A DNA stretch of 64,000 bases, taken from positions 16,549-80,548 of the forward strand of contig NZ_BONI01000043.1 of assembly GCF_016862635.1 (NCBI RefSeq). The letters are read 5' to 3'. The DNA comes from Catellatospora coxensis (GTDB taxonomy: Bacteria > Actinomycetota > Actinomycetes > Mycobacteriales > Micromonosporaceae). Made by a program: the position numbers and the translations under genes. Below the pieces are notes generated by a model, which worked only from the letters and a program-made list of their open reading frames with translations, ran no database searches and was not told where the DNA came from. Of this stretch, positions 16,857-25,414 are shown in pieces. The stretch's first letter is position 1; every line of letters starts with the position of its first letter.

Positions 16857-18464
16857 TCAGCGCCAGTTCTGGTTGGACTGGACCGGGTTGCCGCAGGTCC
16901 AGATGATCATCTGGGTGCCGTTGGCGGTGCCCCAGCCGTCGGCGTCGAGGCACTTGCCGGACGCCGGGTTGACGATGGTGCCGTCGGCGTTGACGGTCCA
17001 GCGCTGCGCGCCGTTGCCCAGGCAGGTCCAGAGCTGCACGATCGCCCCGTTGGCGGTCGAGCCGCCGGCCACGTCCAGGCACTTGCCCGAGTTCGGGTTG
17101 ACCAGCGAGCCGTTGGCCTCCACCCGCCACTTCTGCGCCGGGTTGTTCAGGCAGTCCCACAGCTGCACCTTCGTGCCGTCGGCGGTACGGCCGCCGGACA
17201 CGTCCAGGCAGCGGTTGCTGCCCACGTTGACGAACGTGCGCTCGGCGGCGCCCCCGCCGCAGGTCGTGGTGAAGGCCCGGTCGACCAGCCCGGCGCAGAA
17301 GGCGTTCTTCGCGCCGGTGTATCGCGACAGCCGCCCGTCCACGAACCAGGTCGAGTTCACCGGGAAGTCGAAGCTGCCGTCGTTGACGCCGTCCCAGCCG
17401 TACCGGAAGTCCAGGTCGATGTAGGTCGCCGCTTTGATCACGTTGCTCAGGTCGTACGTGCCCGAGGTGTTCGGCAGCGGGCCGACGTAGTTCATCAGGC
17501 CGAACAGCCGCCGCACCCAGGTCTCGCCGCGGGCGGCCTCCAGCCCCGCGGTGTCGCCGCCGCTGTCGGTGAAGTTCATCATCCCGGACTCCGACACGAT
17601 CATCGGCTTGTTGCGGTCCTTGGCGAACTTCATCATCTTCAGCACGTTGCCGTCGTGGTCCCAGTTCTTCCAGACGGCGGTGTCGTTGCCGTTGGCGTCC
17701 TTGCCGAGGTACGCGTTGCGGCACTGCAGGGCGGCGGTGTCGTAGTTCTGCGGCGGGGTGCCGTTGTAGAGGTAACCGTTGTCGTAGATCGGCAGGCACA
17801 GCTCGTGCGCGAACACCGAGACGCCGACCCAGTCGGTGACCGCGTCGCCCGGGTAGAGCTTCTCGTACTCGCCGCGTACCGGGTGGAAGACGTAGGTGAC
17901 GTTGTCGGGCACGGTGCCCTGGTCGATCAGCGAGCGCAGCCGGGCGAAGGCGTTGCGGTAGGAGGAGCAGCTCGCCTCGGTGCAGTGGTAGAAGCTGGAC
18001 ACCTCGTAGTCCAGGCGCAGGAAGAACTTCGCCTGGGGGTACGCGTTCATGAAGTCGATCAGGTTGGTGAACTGGCTCGCGTGCTGCCCGTTCGCGATCT
18101 CCTGGGTGACCGCGCGGGAGCGGGCCGCCTTGGCGTTCTCGTCGCCGCCGGGGAAGCCGGGCGGGTTGTCCTTCCAGCTCACTCCGACCTGGATCATCTT
18201 GCCCTGCTGGGCGAGCCAGGTGGCGTGGTCGCGGTGGCCGTTGTTGACCCAGGTGCCCGACGTGACCTCGTAGTAGACCGAGCCGCCGGCGGGCGGCTGC
18301 GCGAACGAGGTGTAGTCGTTCCAGGAGGCCTGGGTGGACTGGCCGATGAACAGCAGCCGCCCGTTGGCGGGGGCGAACGTGGCGGCGGTCGCCGGGGCGG
18401 CGACGGCGGTGAGGGCGGCCGCGGCGAGCAGGGCGCAGGCCAGGCCGGTGGCTAGACGTCTCAC
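16857..18464 (-). CDS. Secreted GH26-like glycoside hydrolase with ricin-type lectin domain
   Basis: About 535 residues. Signal peptide (VRRLATGLACALLAAAALTA), then a catalytic domain resembling glycoside hydrolase family 26: KFFLRLDYEVSS would carry the acid/base Glu, YPGDAVTDWVGVSVF is the family-like barrel strand, and MIVSESGMM would carry the nucleophile Glu. The C-terminal ricin B trefoil has three repeats (NRCLDVSGG..QKW, GKCLDVAGG..QRW, GKCLDADGW..QNW), nearly copied in the protease at 12684. The GTG at 18464 has GGAAGG upstream. Likely an extracellular beta-mannanase-type enzyme; the family assignment is by eye. Its promoter element is shared with the protease gene. Confidence 0.8.
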   Translation of the reverse strand: MRRLATGLACALLAAAALTAVAAPATAATFAPANGRLLFIGQSTQASWNDYTSFAQPPAGGSVYYEVTSGTWVNNGHRDHATWLAQQGKMIQVGVSWKDNPPGFPGGDENAKAARSRAVTQEIANGQHASQFTNLIDFMNAYPQAKFFLRLDYEVSSFYHCTEASCSSYRNAFARLRSLIDQGTVPDNVTYVFHPVRGEYEKLYPGDAVTDWVGVSVFAHELCLPIYDNGYLYNGTPPQNYDTAALQCRNAYLGKDANGNDTAVWKNWDHDGNVLKMMKFAKDRNKPMIVSESGMMNFTDSGGDTAGLEAARGETWVRRLFGLMNYVGPLPNTSGTYDLSNVIKAATYIDLDFRYGWDGVNDGSFDFPVNSTWFVDGRLSRYTGAKNAFCAGLVDRAFTTTCGGGAAERTFVNVGSNRCLDVSGGRTADGTKVQLWDCLNNPAQKWRVEANGSLVNPNSGKCLDVAGGSTANGAIVQLWTCLGNGAQRWTVNADGTIVNPASGKCLDADGWGTANGTQMIIWTCGNPVQSNQNWR

Positions 18465-18517
18465 GGTGGTGGACCTTCCGTGTGGGCGGTGTCCCGGGGA
18501 GCGGGGATGGCGCCGCC

Positions 18518-18560
18518 AGGCTATGGACGGGAAGTGCCGAACACCGATGGTTTTCGATAC
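18518..18560 (-). promoter_or_regulatory. Promoter element of lectin-glycosidase gene
   Basis: Minus strand GTATCGAAAAC (18560-18550), 26 bases, then -10-like TAGCCT (18523-18518), 53 bases before the GTG start. Element and spacing match those upstream of the lectin-protease gene exactly. Confidence 0.6.
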
Positions 18561-18563
18561 CCG

Positions 18564-18596
18564 AGTCAGTTGATCACGCGATGTGATCAACTGACT
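18564..18596. promoter_or_regulatory. Perfect palindrome in divergent gap, candidate operator
   Basis: 14-bp arms AGTCAGTTGATCAC and complement around GCGAT, located upstream of the divergent glycosidase and KSTWK-membrane-protein genes. The TTGATCA-type half-site and size look like a dimeric repressor operator; no cognate regulator is adjacent. Confidence 0.5.
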
Positions 18597-18710
18597 GCGC
18601 ACAGAAGCGTCGCGTGCAAGGTGGATACCTCCAAAGTAGACCTTCGGTTGTTGTCCGTTTCGCAGACTGGAACGCAATGGCTGCACACGGTTACGCTCGC
18701 GCGCATGTCC

Positions 18711-19499
18711 ATGAATGCGTTGACGATCCTGGCCGTGGCGGCCGAGGAGCAGCCGCCCGCGCTCAGCGTGGCGCTCGCGGTGGAGGACTTCGCCCCCACC
18801 CTGCTGGCGTTCGCCGGGTTCCTGCTGCTGGCCCCGTCGGCGCTGGGCAGGATCGGCGCCGTGCTCATGGGCGCGGGCGGCGCGTCGAAGTCCACCTGGA
18901 AGCTGCTGCACGCCGCCTGGTCGATCGAGGTCGACTGGCTGGACGACCTGCTGTTCCCGCTGCTGGCCGCGGGCGGGCTGCTGCTGGCGCTGTCGCTGCA
19001 CCAGTCGCTGCGCTGGTGGCGCTGGCCGCTGCTGCTGATCGGCGCGGGCGTCGCGACCCTGGCGGTGCAGGCCCGGTCGGTGCAGCCGGCGTTCATCTTC
19101 GCCACGGTCATCGTGATCTGGATCAGCGTGCTCGGCACGATCCGCGCGTGGAAGCACGGCAACGCGCTGGCCGCCGGCCTCTTCCCGGTCAGCGTGCTGG
19201 CTGTGATCGTGCTGGTGCCGCTGCGCGGCCACGCGGCCAGCGACGCCCTGGCCTTCCAGTGGGTGCAGCAGGGCATGAACACCATGGCCCAGGGCATCTT
19301 CTTCGTCGCCGCGCTGCTGACCTACCGCGCCGTGAAGGGCAAGGGCCAGGACTTCTCCGACGCCGACACGGTCACCACCGACGCCGGGCAGCAGTGGCCG
19401 TCCGGCGAGTACTCGACGTACGACGGCAGCCGCCGCTGGGACCCGTCGCGCGGCGGCGAGCGCTACGAGTCGCAGGGCGGCCGCCGCAGGCGGCTCTGA
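18711..19499 (+). CDS. Multipass membrane protein, KSTWK family, function unknown
   Basis: About 262 residues with seven or so hydrophobic segments and a hydrophilic, Arg/Gly/Tyr-rich tail. A paralogue at 39113 shares the conserved core PTLLAFAGF, GGASKSTWKLL, VDWLDDLLFPLLAAGGLLLA, SVQPAFI, ISVLG and LVPLRxH...LAFQWxxQGxNTxAQ. I cannot name the family. The second copy lies inside the RCCR/NOL-like operon, so the first may have a related role. The start is either ATG 18705 or 18711; no strong ribosome site separates them. Confidence 0.75.
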   Translation: MNALTILAVAAEEQPPALSVALAVEDFAPTLLAFAGFLLLAPSALGRIGAVLMGAGGASKSTWKLLHAAWSIEVDWLDDLLFPLLAAGGLLLALSLHQSLRWWRWPLLLIGAGVATLAVQARSVQPAFIFATVIVIWISVLGTIRAWKHGNALAAGLFPVSVLAVIVLVPLRGHAASDALAFQWVQQGMNTMAQGIFFVAALLTYRAVKGKGQDFSDADTVTTDAGQQWPSGEYSTYDGSRRWDPSRGGERYESQGGRRRRL

Positions 19500-19544
19500 A
19501 TCGCCGCAGGCGGTTGTCAGGCCGCCCAGGGCATACATGTCTCG

Positions 19545-19596
19545 GTATGGCCACATCAAAGATGATGTGGCCACATCTTTTTCGATGTAGCCGCAC
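19545..19596. repeat. Palindromic intergenic element, GATGTGGCCACATC family
   Basis: Contains GATGTGGCCACATC (19564-19577) with flanking CACATCAAAGAT and ATCTTTTTCGATGT copies. It is related in sequence to the perfect palindrome at 61243-61296. It sits between convergent genes and may terminate both. Confidence 0.65.
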
Positions 19597-19636
19597 GGCG
19601 CGCCACCTGCCGGAGGCGCCGCGCCGCCGTCCGGGG

Positions 19637-20446
19637 TCAGGCCACGTAGCCGAGCTGCTCCGAGATCCTGGCCGCCGCGGCCACCAGCTCCTGGGCGTTG
19701 CCCGAGCCCTCCGGCTTGAAACGTGCGGCCGGGCCCGCGACGCTGAGCACGGCGACCACGTGGCCGTCGTGGTCGAACACCGGCGCGGCGATCGACGCGG
19801 CCCCGGCCTGGCGCTCGCCGAGCGAGGTCGCGTACCCGCGCTTGCGGATCGCGGCCAGCTCCTTGCGCAGCTTCGCCGGGTCGGTGACGGTCTTGTCGGT
19901 CAGCGGCTGCAGCGGGTGCCGGTCGAGGTAGGCGTCGACCTCGCTGTCGGGCAGGAAGGCCAGGAACGCCTTCGACGAGCCGCCGGCGTGCAGCGGGTAC
20001 GGGATGCCGAGCGTGACCTCCATGCGCAGCTCCTGGTCGGGCACGACCTGGTCGACGTAGAGGCGGGTGTCGCCGCGGCGCAGCGACAGCGTCGCCGTCT
20101 CGCCGGTGCGCTCGGCGAGCAGGCGCAGCTCGGGCGCGGCCATCGCGCGCAGGTCGGTGCGGGCCAGGTAGGCCCGGCCCAGCGACACCGCGGCGTGGCC
20201 GAGGGCGTACCGCCGGGTCACCGGGTCGACCGTGATCAGGTCGCGGCTGCGCAGCGCGGTGAGAATGCGGTGCACCGCGGCCTTGGTCAGGCCGAGCGCG
20301 GTCGCGATCTCGGTGACGCCGAGGTCGGGGTGCCCGCTGCGCCCGAAGTAGAGCAGCACGTCCATGGCCCGCTCGACGGCGGCGATGGAGCGGGACTGGC
20401 TGTCGTCGTCAGCGGTGACGGTCGACTTCGCAGCGGCAGTGGGCAC
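19637..20446 (-). CDS. IclR-family transcriptional regulator
   Basis: About 269 residues. The N-terminal winged helix is SIAAVERAMDVLLYF...GVTEIATALGLTKAAVHRILTAL. The C-terminal GAF-like effector domain has GETATLSLRRGDTRLYVDQV, GSSKAFLAFLP, RGYATSLGERQAGAASIAAP and VLSVAGPAARF. IclR proteins commonly repress or activate aromatic or other carboxylate catabolism, with an acid as effector. The GTG at 20446 has AGGAGG upstream. It is divergent from the flavin reductase fusion gene, with operator site C between them. As the only IclR here, it is the natural candidate to read the five GGAAACNNCGTTTC sites. Confidence 0.93.
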   Translation of the reverse strand: MPTAAAKSTVTADDDSQSRSIAAVERAMDVLLYFGRSGHPDLGVTEIATALGLTKAAVHRILTALRSRDLITVDPVTRRYALGHAAVSLGRAYLARTDLRAMAAPELRLLAERTGETATLSLRRGDTRLYVDQVVPDQELRMEVTLGIPYPLHAGGSSKAFLAFLPDSEVDAYLDRHPLQPLTDKTVTDPAKLRKELAAIRKRGYATSLGERQAGAASIAAPVFDHDGHVVAVLSVAGPAARFKPEGSGNAQELVAAAARISEQLGYVA

Positions 20447-20552
20447 GGGTCCTCCTGTGAGCGCGGACGGTCGCCAGTGTAGATCCAGCCGCGCCCGGCG
20501 CGCAGAGGCCGCACGGGCGTTGACAGGTGCGCGACCAAGTCGTTACCTTCTC

Positions 20553-20568
20553 GGCAACAGCGTTTCCT
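20553..20568. promoter_or_regulatory. Candidate IclR-type operator, site C
   Basis: GGCAACAGCGTTTCCT in the divergent gap between the IclR gene and the flavin reductase operon, followed by another half-site GCGAAAC (20572-20578) just before the ribosome site. It differs from site D in one base of the first half-site. It would allow autoregulation plus control of the 20.6-25.2 kb operon. Confidence 0.6.
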
Positions 20569-20592
20569 AATGCGAAACGGAGGGCGGTGGCG

Positions 20593-21579
20593 GTGGACGG
20601 CACGTTGCTGCGTTCGGTGCTGAGCCAGTGGCCCAGCGGGGTCGCCGTGGTCACCACCATGGTGACCGAGCCGGACGGCGCCCGCCGCCCCCACGGCATG
20701 ACCGCCAGCTCATTCTCCTCCGTCAGCCTTGATCCGCCACTGGTCTCCGTCTGCTTGGGCAATCATCTGCCCACCCGGCTGATGATCGAACAGGCGGGGG
20801 TGTTCGCGCTGAGCTTCCTCGGCAAGGACCAGGCCGAGATCGGCCGCCGCTTCGCGGGCGCGCGACCGGGCGAGGACCGCTTCGCGGGGCTCGACTGGCT
20901 CACCGGCGAGACCGGCTGCCCGATGCTGGCCGAGGCGACCGGCCGGCTGGACTGCACCGTCGAGCACGCCTACCCCGGTGGCGACCACACCATCTTCGTC
21001 GGCCGGGTGGTCGGCGCCGCGGTGCCGCGCATCACCGCGCCGCTGCTGTTCCACTCGCGCGCGTGGGGCCAGCTGGCCGACCCGCTGCCTGAGGAGATCA
21101 CCATGACAGTGCTCGACGGTCCCGTCACTCAACAGGCGCACACGCTGCTCGTCCGCGACCCGGGCGACGTCGCGCAGGTGGCGGCGGCCGCCGCGCACGC
21201 GCCCGTGCTGGCGTACGTCGCCGACGCCTTCTCCCCCACCCGCGAGGCCGACGTGCTCGCGGCGATCGACGCCCTGGCCGGGCTGCCCGGCGTGACCCTG
21301 GGCTGCGCCGAGAGCAGCCCGGCGTCCCCGCTGCAGGTGCGCCGGGTGCTGCAGGACGCCGTGGTGCGCGCCCGCCCCGCGCCGGTGCACGTACGGCTGC
21401 TCGCCCACCACGGCCTCGGCCTGGTCAACGCCCTCGTCGCGATGAAGAGCGGCGTACACCGCTTCGACACCGTGCTCGACCCCGGCTCCGGCGGCCTGCC
21501 CGCGCAGGACCTGCTGCTACTGGCCCGCCAGCTGGGGGTGGCGTGCGCGCCGCTGCCCGGCCTCGGTTCCCTCACCTGA
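20593..21579 (+). CDS. Flavin reductase-domain protein fused to an HMGL-like C-terminal domain
   Basis: About 328 residues. Residues 1-165 are a flavin reductase-like FMN-binding split barrel (LLRSVLSQWPSGVAVVTT, HGMTASSFSSVSLDPPLVSV, GDHTIFVGRVV), the type that supplies reduced flavin to monooxygenases. Residues about 190-328 resemble the last third of a DRE-TIM lyase barrel: VHVRLLAHHGLGLVNALVAM, GVHRFDTVLDPGSGGLPAQDL, but without the His-x-His metal ligands. The GTG at 20593 has GGAGGG eight bases upstream. It heads an operon with acyl-CoA dehydrogenase, aldehyde dehydrogenase and PrpB-like genes. The second domain may be structural or regulatory; the fusion is unfamiliar to me. Confidence 0.8.
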   Translation: MDGTLLRSVLSQWPSGVAVVTTMVTEPDGARRPHGMTASSFSSVSLDPPLVSVCLGNHLPTRLMIEQAGVFALSFLGKDQAEIGRRFAGARPGEDRFAGLDWLTGETGCPMLAEATGRLDCTVEHAYPGGDHTIFVGRVVGAAVPRITAPLLFHSRAWGQLADPLPEEITMTVLDGPVTQQAHTLLVRDPGDVAQVAAAAAHAPVLAYVADAFSPTREADVLAAIDALAGLPGVTLGCAESSPASPLQVRRVLQDAVVRARPAPVHVRLLAHHGLGLVNALVAMKSGVHRFDTVLDPGSGGLPAQDLLLLARQLGVACAPLPGLGSLT

Positions 21580-21602
21580 CCATCCACAAGGGAGTGCACG
21601 AA

Positions 21603-22889
21603 ATGGCAGACCGGCTCATCGGCCAGCGCCTCGTCGACGACATGACCGCCGCCGAACTCGACCGCGCGGCACGCGTGGAGGCGGTGCTGCCCGCGCTGCG
21701 CGCCGCCGCCGAGCAGGCCGACGCGGCCGGGGAGTTCCCCGCGGGCCACGTCGCCCTGCTGCGCGACGCCGGGCTGCTCGGCCTGGTCGTGCCCGAGGAG
21801 TACGGCGGCCTCGGCGGCGGCCTGCGCGACCTGGCCGCCGCGACGTTCGCGATGGGCAGCGCCTGCCCGTCGACGGCGCTGGCCTTCTTCTTCCACAACA
21901 CCAGCGCCTCGCGCGGGCTGCTGCCGCTGGAGGCGATCGACGCCGGGCTGTTCGACGACGCCGACGTGCCCGTCGTCCGGGCCTTCGCCGAGCAGGTGCT
22001 GCGCCGCATGGCCGGCGGCACCTGGCTGGCCAACTTCGCCAGCGAGTCGGTCAAGAGCGCCGGCGCCAACATCGCCATCTCCACCACCGCCCGCCCCGCG
22101 ACCCGCGACGGCGTCGACGGCTGGCTGATCACCGGCGAGAAGTCGTTCGGCTGCGCCACCGGCGTCGCCGACACCTACCTGGTCACCGCCCGCCTCGACG
22201 GCACCGACACCGCCGCCGGCCTGGCCCTGTTCCTGGTCCCGCGCGAAGCCGAGGGCGTCGCCTCCCGCCCGGCCTGGGACGGCCTCGGCATGCGCGGCTC
22301 GGCCAACCACGGCATCACCCTGCGCGACGTGTGGGTGCCCGCGACCGAGGCGCTGACCGTGCCGGGCGCGTTCGTGAAGATGCTGCAGTGCAGCCGGGGC
22401 AGCTTCGTCGGCAACCAGCTCGCCATCACCGCCGTGTACGTCGGCTGCGCCCAGGGCGTGTACGACGAGACGCTGCAGCGCCTGACCAGCAAGACGTTCG
22501 CCGACACCGGGCGGCCGATTGCGGAGTCCCCCATGCACCAGGTGATCATCGGGGACATGACCGAGAACCTGGAGACGGCGTACCTGTGGCTGCGCCGCCA
22601 GCTGCTGCTGGAGACGTCCGAGCCGCCCATCGCGCCGAAGAACGAGGTCTACCGGCAGTGGCGGCTGGCCAAGGGCTCCATCTGCGAGAACGCGTTCGCG
22701 GTCGCGGTCGGGGCGTTCAAGGCATCCGGCACCTCCGGCGCGACCCTGCACGGCACCATGGGCCGCGCCCTGCGCGACCTGTCGATGGGCCTGGTCATGA
22801 CGTTCCCGCCGGAGCGCGGGCGGCTGGAGGCGGCCGGCATGGTCACCGCCGACCGGGCCAACGACCTGTTCGCGAGCGTGCCCAAGTGA
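21603..22889 (+). CDS. Acyl-CoA dehydrogenase
   Basis: FAD-dependent alpha,beta-dehydrogenase of acyl-CoA thioesters, about 428 residues. Visible are the N-terminal helical domain ending LGLVVPEEYGGLGGG, the mid-domain beta region WLITGEKSFGCATGVADTYLV and DGLGMRGSANHG, and the C-terminal helices with TGRPIAESPMHQV. The catalytic Glu cannot be placed with certainty. AAGGGAG lies nine bases upstream of the ATG. Its TGA overlaps the GTG of the aldehyde dehydrogenase gene, so it is part of a coupled operon. It probably desaturates a branched or short acyl-CoA; some HpaB/DszC-type flavin monooxygenases share this fold and could pair with the upstream flavin reductase. Confidence 0.85.
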   Translation: MADRLIGQRLVDDMTAAELDRAARVEAVLPALRAAAEQADAAGEFPAGHVALLRDAGLLGLVVPEEYGGLGGGLRDLAAATFAMGSACPSTALAFFFHNTSASRGLLPLEAIDAGLFDDADVPVVRAFAEQVLRRMAGGTWLANFASESVKSAGANIAISTTARPATRDGVDGWLITGEKSFGCATGVADTYLVTARLDGTDTAAGLALFLVPREAEGVASRPAWDGLGMRGSANHGITLRDVWVPATEALTVPGAFVKMLQCSRGSFVGNQLAITAVYVGCAQGVYDETLQRLTSKTFADTGRPIAESPMHQVIIGDMTENLETAYLWLRRQLLLETSEPPIAPKNEVYRQWRLAKGSICENAFAVAVGAFKASGTSGATLHGTMGRALRDLSMGLVMTFPPERGRLEAAGMVTADRANDLFASVPK

Positions 22890-24361
22890 GCGCCCGGCCC
22901 GAGGCGGTCGCCGACCTCGTCGACGGCGCGTGGGCGGCCTGCGCCGCCCCGCTCGGCTTCACCCTGCAGGACCCGGCCACCGGCGAGCCCGTCGGCGCGG
23001 CCGTCGGCAGCGACCCCGCGCGGGTCGAGGCCGCCGTCGCCGCGGCGACCGCGGTGCACGACTCCGGTGCCTGGTCGGGCCTGCCCGCCGCCGAACGCGC
23101 CGACGTGCTCGACGCGGTCGCGGCCCGGGTCGAGGCCGTCGGCGGCGACATCGCGGCCGTCGAGTCCTTCGCGACCGGGGTGCCGATCTCGCAGACCATG
23201 CCGCTGTCGGTCATCCTCGGCGGCGCGTTCCGGCTGGCCGCGATGCAGCTGCGCGAGGGCTGGCTGAGCAGCGCGATGCCGCGCGAGGACGGGCGGCTCG
23301 CCCACGTCGACCGGCTGCCCTGGGGACCGGCGGCCTGCCTGGTGCCGTGGAACGCGCCCGCGCCGATGGCCGCGCACAAGGCCGCCAACGCGCTCGCGGC
23401 CGGCTGCCCCACGATCGTCAAACCCAGCGAGTACGCCCCGTACGGCACGCAGCTGCTGGCGCGGGCGGTGCACGAGGCGCTGGCCGGGGCAGGCCTGCCC
23501 GGCGGGCTGTTCCAGCTCGCGCACGGCGCCGCGGGCACCGGGGCGCTGCTGGTCGGCGACCCGCGGGTGCGGGCCGTGTCGTTCACCGGCGGGCTGGCCG
23601 GGGGCCGGGCCGTCGCGGCGGCGTGCGCGTACGACATCAAGCCTGTGCAGCTCGAACTCGGCGGCAACAACCCGCTGGTCGTGCTGCCCGACGCGGACAC
23701 CGCCACGGTCGCCCGCGCCGCCGCCGACCTGCTGACCACCCTCAACGGGCAGTGGTGCCGGGCGCTTGGCCGGCTGATCCTGCCCGCCGGGCGGGCCGCG
23801 GAGATCCTCGACGCGACCCTGGAGCGGCTGGCCGCGCTGCGGGTCGGCGCACCCCTCGACCCGGACACCGACTTCGGGCCGCTGGTCCACTCCGGACACC
23901 GGGACCAGATCATCGCCGCCCGCGACGCGCTCGTCGGGCACGGCGGCACCGCGCACGCGCCGCTGACCGTGCCGGAACAGGGCAACTACCTCAGCCCGAC
24001 GCTGGTCACCGGTGTCGACCCGGCGCACACCACGCACGAGATCTTCGGGCCGGTCGCGGCGGTGCACACCTACACGAGCATCGACGAGGCGGTGGCGCTG
24101 GCCAACGGGACGCCGTACGGGCTGGAGGCGTACGTGACCGGCCCGGACGAGGAGGCCGCGCTGGCCGTCGCGCGGCGGCTCCGCGCGGGCGAGGTGAAGG
24201 TCAACGGGTCCAGCGTGATGAGCCTGCACCTGTTCACCCCGCGCCCGGCCTGGGGGCTGTCCGGGTACTCGGAGGAGGGCACGGCCGAGACGCTGCGCTT
24301 CTTCACCAACCCGCGGGTCGTCGGCGTCGAGGGCGGCTTCGCGCTGCACGGCCGCCCGTGA
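22886..24361 (+). CDS. Aldehyde dehydrogenase
   Basis: NAD(P)-dependent aldehyde dehydrogenase, about 491 residues. Motifs: PWGPAACLVPWNAPAPMAAHK (cofactor fold), VVSFTGGLAGGR-like glycine loop, LELGGNN (general base Glu) and NGQWCRALGRLILP (nucleophile Cys). The GTG at 22886 overlaps the preceding stop and its own TGA overlaps the PrpB-like GTG, so it is coupled both ways. It lies second after the acyl-CoA dehydrogenase in the operon driven from site C. Substrate unknown; an aldehyde released by one of the lyases is likely. Confidence 0.92.
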   Translation: MSARPEAVADLVDGAWAACAAPLGFTLQDPATGEPVGAAVGSDPARVEAAVAAATAVHDSGAWSGLPAAERADVLDAVAARVEAVGGDIAAVESFATGVPISQTMPLSVILGGAFRLAAMQLREGWLSSAMPREDGRLAHVDRLPWGPAACLVPWNAPAPMAAHKAANALAAGCPTIVKPSEYAPYGTQLLARAVHEALAGAGLPGGLFQLAHGAAGTGALLVGDPRVRAVSFTGGLAGGRAVAAACAYDIKPVQLELGGNNPLVVLPDADTATVARAAADLLTTLNGQWCRALGRLILPAGRAAEILDATLERLAALRVGAPLDPDTDFGPLVHSGHRDQIIAARDALVGHGGTAHAPLTVPEQGNYLSPTLVTGVDPAHTTHEIFGPVAAVHTYTSIDEAVALANGTPYGLEAYVTGPDEEAALAVARRLRAGEVKVNGSSVMSLHLFTPRPAWGLSGYSEEGTAETLRFFTNPRVVGVEGGFALHGRP

Positions 24362-25209
24362 CCGCCCCGGCGCTGCGGGCCCTGCTCGCCTCGAACCGCG
24401 TCACCCACCTGCCCGGCGTGTACGACCCGCCCACCGCGGCACTGGCCGTACGCGCCGGGCACCGCGCGGCACACCTGTCCGGGGCCGCCTGCGCCGCTCT
24501 CGACCTGGGCCTGCCCGACCTGGGGTACGTGCACGGCACGCACATCGCCGAGCGCGCCGCCCGGATCGTGCCCGCGCTGGGCGGCGTTCCGCTGCTGGCC
24601 GACGCGGACACCGGCTACGGCGACGCGCTGCAGGCGGTGTGGACGGCCCGGCGCTACGCGGCGGCGGGCGTGTCCGGCCTGCACCTGGAGGACCAGGTGA
24701 TGCCGAAGCGCTGCGGCCACCTCGCGGGCAAGGAACTGGTCGACGCCGACACGGCCGCCCGCAAGATCCGGGCGATCGTCGCCGACGGCACGGGGATCGT
24801 CGTCGTGGCGCGCACGGACGCGTACACGGTGACCGGGCTGGACGACGCGATCGCCCGGGGCCGGGCCTACGCGGCGGCCGGGGCGGACGCCGTCTTCCTG
24901 GAGGGTGTGTCCGACCTGGACGAACTCGCCCGCGCGCACGCGGCGCTTCCCGGAGTCCCGCTGGTGCTCAACCGCTCCGAGGCCGGCGGGCATGCCGCCG
25001 CCACGAGCGACGCCGACCTCGCCGCCGCCGGGGTCCGCCTGGTGCTGCACCCGGTCGCGCCGCTACTGGCCGCGCTGCACGCCGCCGACCGCGCCTATCG
25101 CGAGATCGCCGCCGCGGGCCGCGCGACCGTGGACCGCCTGGCCTGGTCGGAGTTCACCGACCTCGTCGGCCAGAACGAAGCCCTCGCCCTGGACACGAAG
25201 CACCACTGA
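24358..25209 (+). CDS. Isocitrate lyase/PEP mutase family lyase (PrpB/dimethylmalate-lyase-like)
   Basis: About 283 residues of the PEP mutase/isocitrate lyase superfamily, which includes 2-methylisocitrate lyase (PrpB) and 2,3-dimethylmalate lyase. Key motifs: PGVYDPPTAALA, PLLADADTGYG (magnesium ligands), HLEDQVMPKRCGHLAGKE (the KKCGH-type active-site loop with its Cys) and VVVARTDAY. It would split an alkyl-substituted malate or isocitrate into pyruvate or glyoxylate plus a fatty acid. It starts with a GTG overlapping the previous stop. With the PrpD-like protein and two CoA transferases it could finish the degradation of dialkyl-maleate-type acids. Confidence 0.9.
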   Translation: MTAPALRALLASNRVTHLPGVYDPPTAALAVRAGHRAAHLSGAACAALDLGLPDLGYVHGTHIAERAARIVPALGGVPLLADADTGYGDALQAVWTARRYAAAGVSGLHLEDQVMPKRCGHLAGKELVDADTAARKIRAIVADGTGIVVVARTDAYTVTGLDDAIARGRAYAAAGADAVFLEGVSDLDELARAHAALPGVPLVLNRSEAGGHAAATSDADLAAAGVRLVLHPVAPLLAALHAADRAYREIAAAGRATVDRLAWSEFTDLVGQNEALALDTKHH

Positions 25210-25255
25210 TGACGCGACTGACGCGATCACCCCGCACCGCCCCCACCCGGCCCGT

Positions 25256-25322
25256 CATCGACGTTGGCCTATCACATCGAATCCGGCTCACGGATTTTCC
25301 ACGTAATAGGCCAACGTCGATG
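25256..25322. repeat. Inverted repeat, GACGTTGGCCTATCACATCGA family, copy 1
   Basis: 17-bp perfect arms (25256-25272 and 25306-25322) enclosing 33 bases that include CACATCGAATCCGG. A second copy with the same outer sequence lies at 40532-40596. It occupies most of the 206-bp gap between the PrpB-like and monooxygenase genes. Confidence 0.85.
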
Positions 25323-25414
25323 AAAGACGTGGCGGGGCGGGGGCGGCGGCGGCACCTGGAGCGGCTCGCCGAAGGCGGGCGGCGCGGCATGACCGGACAG
25401 AGGCAGGAGAGGGT

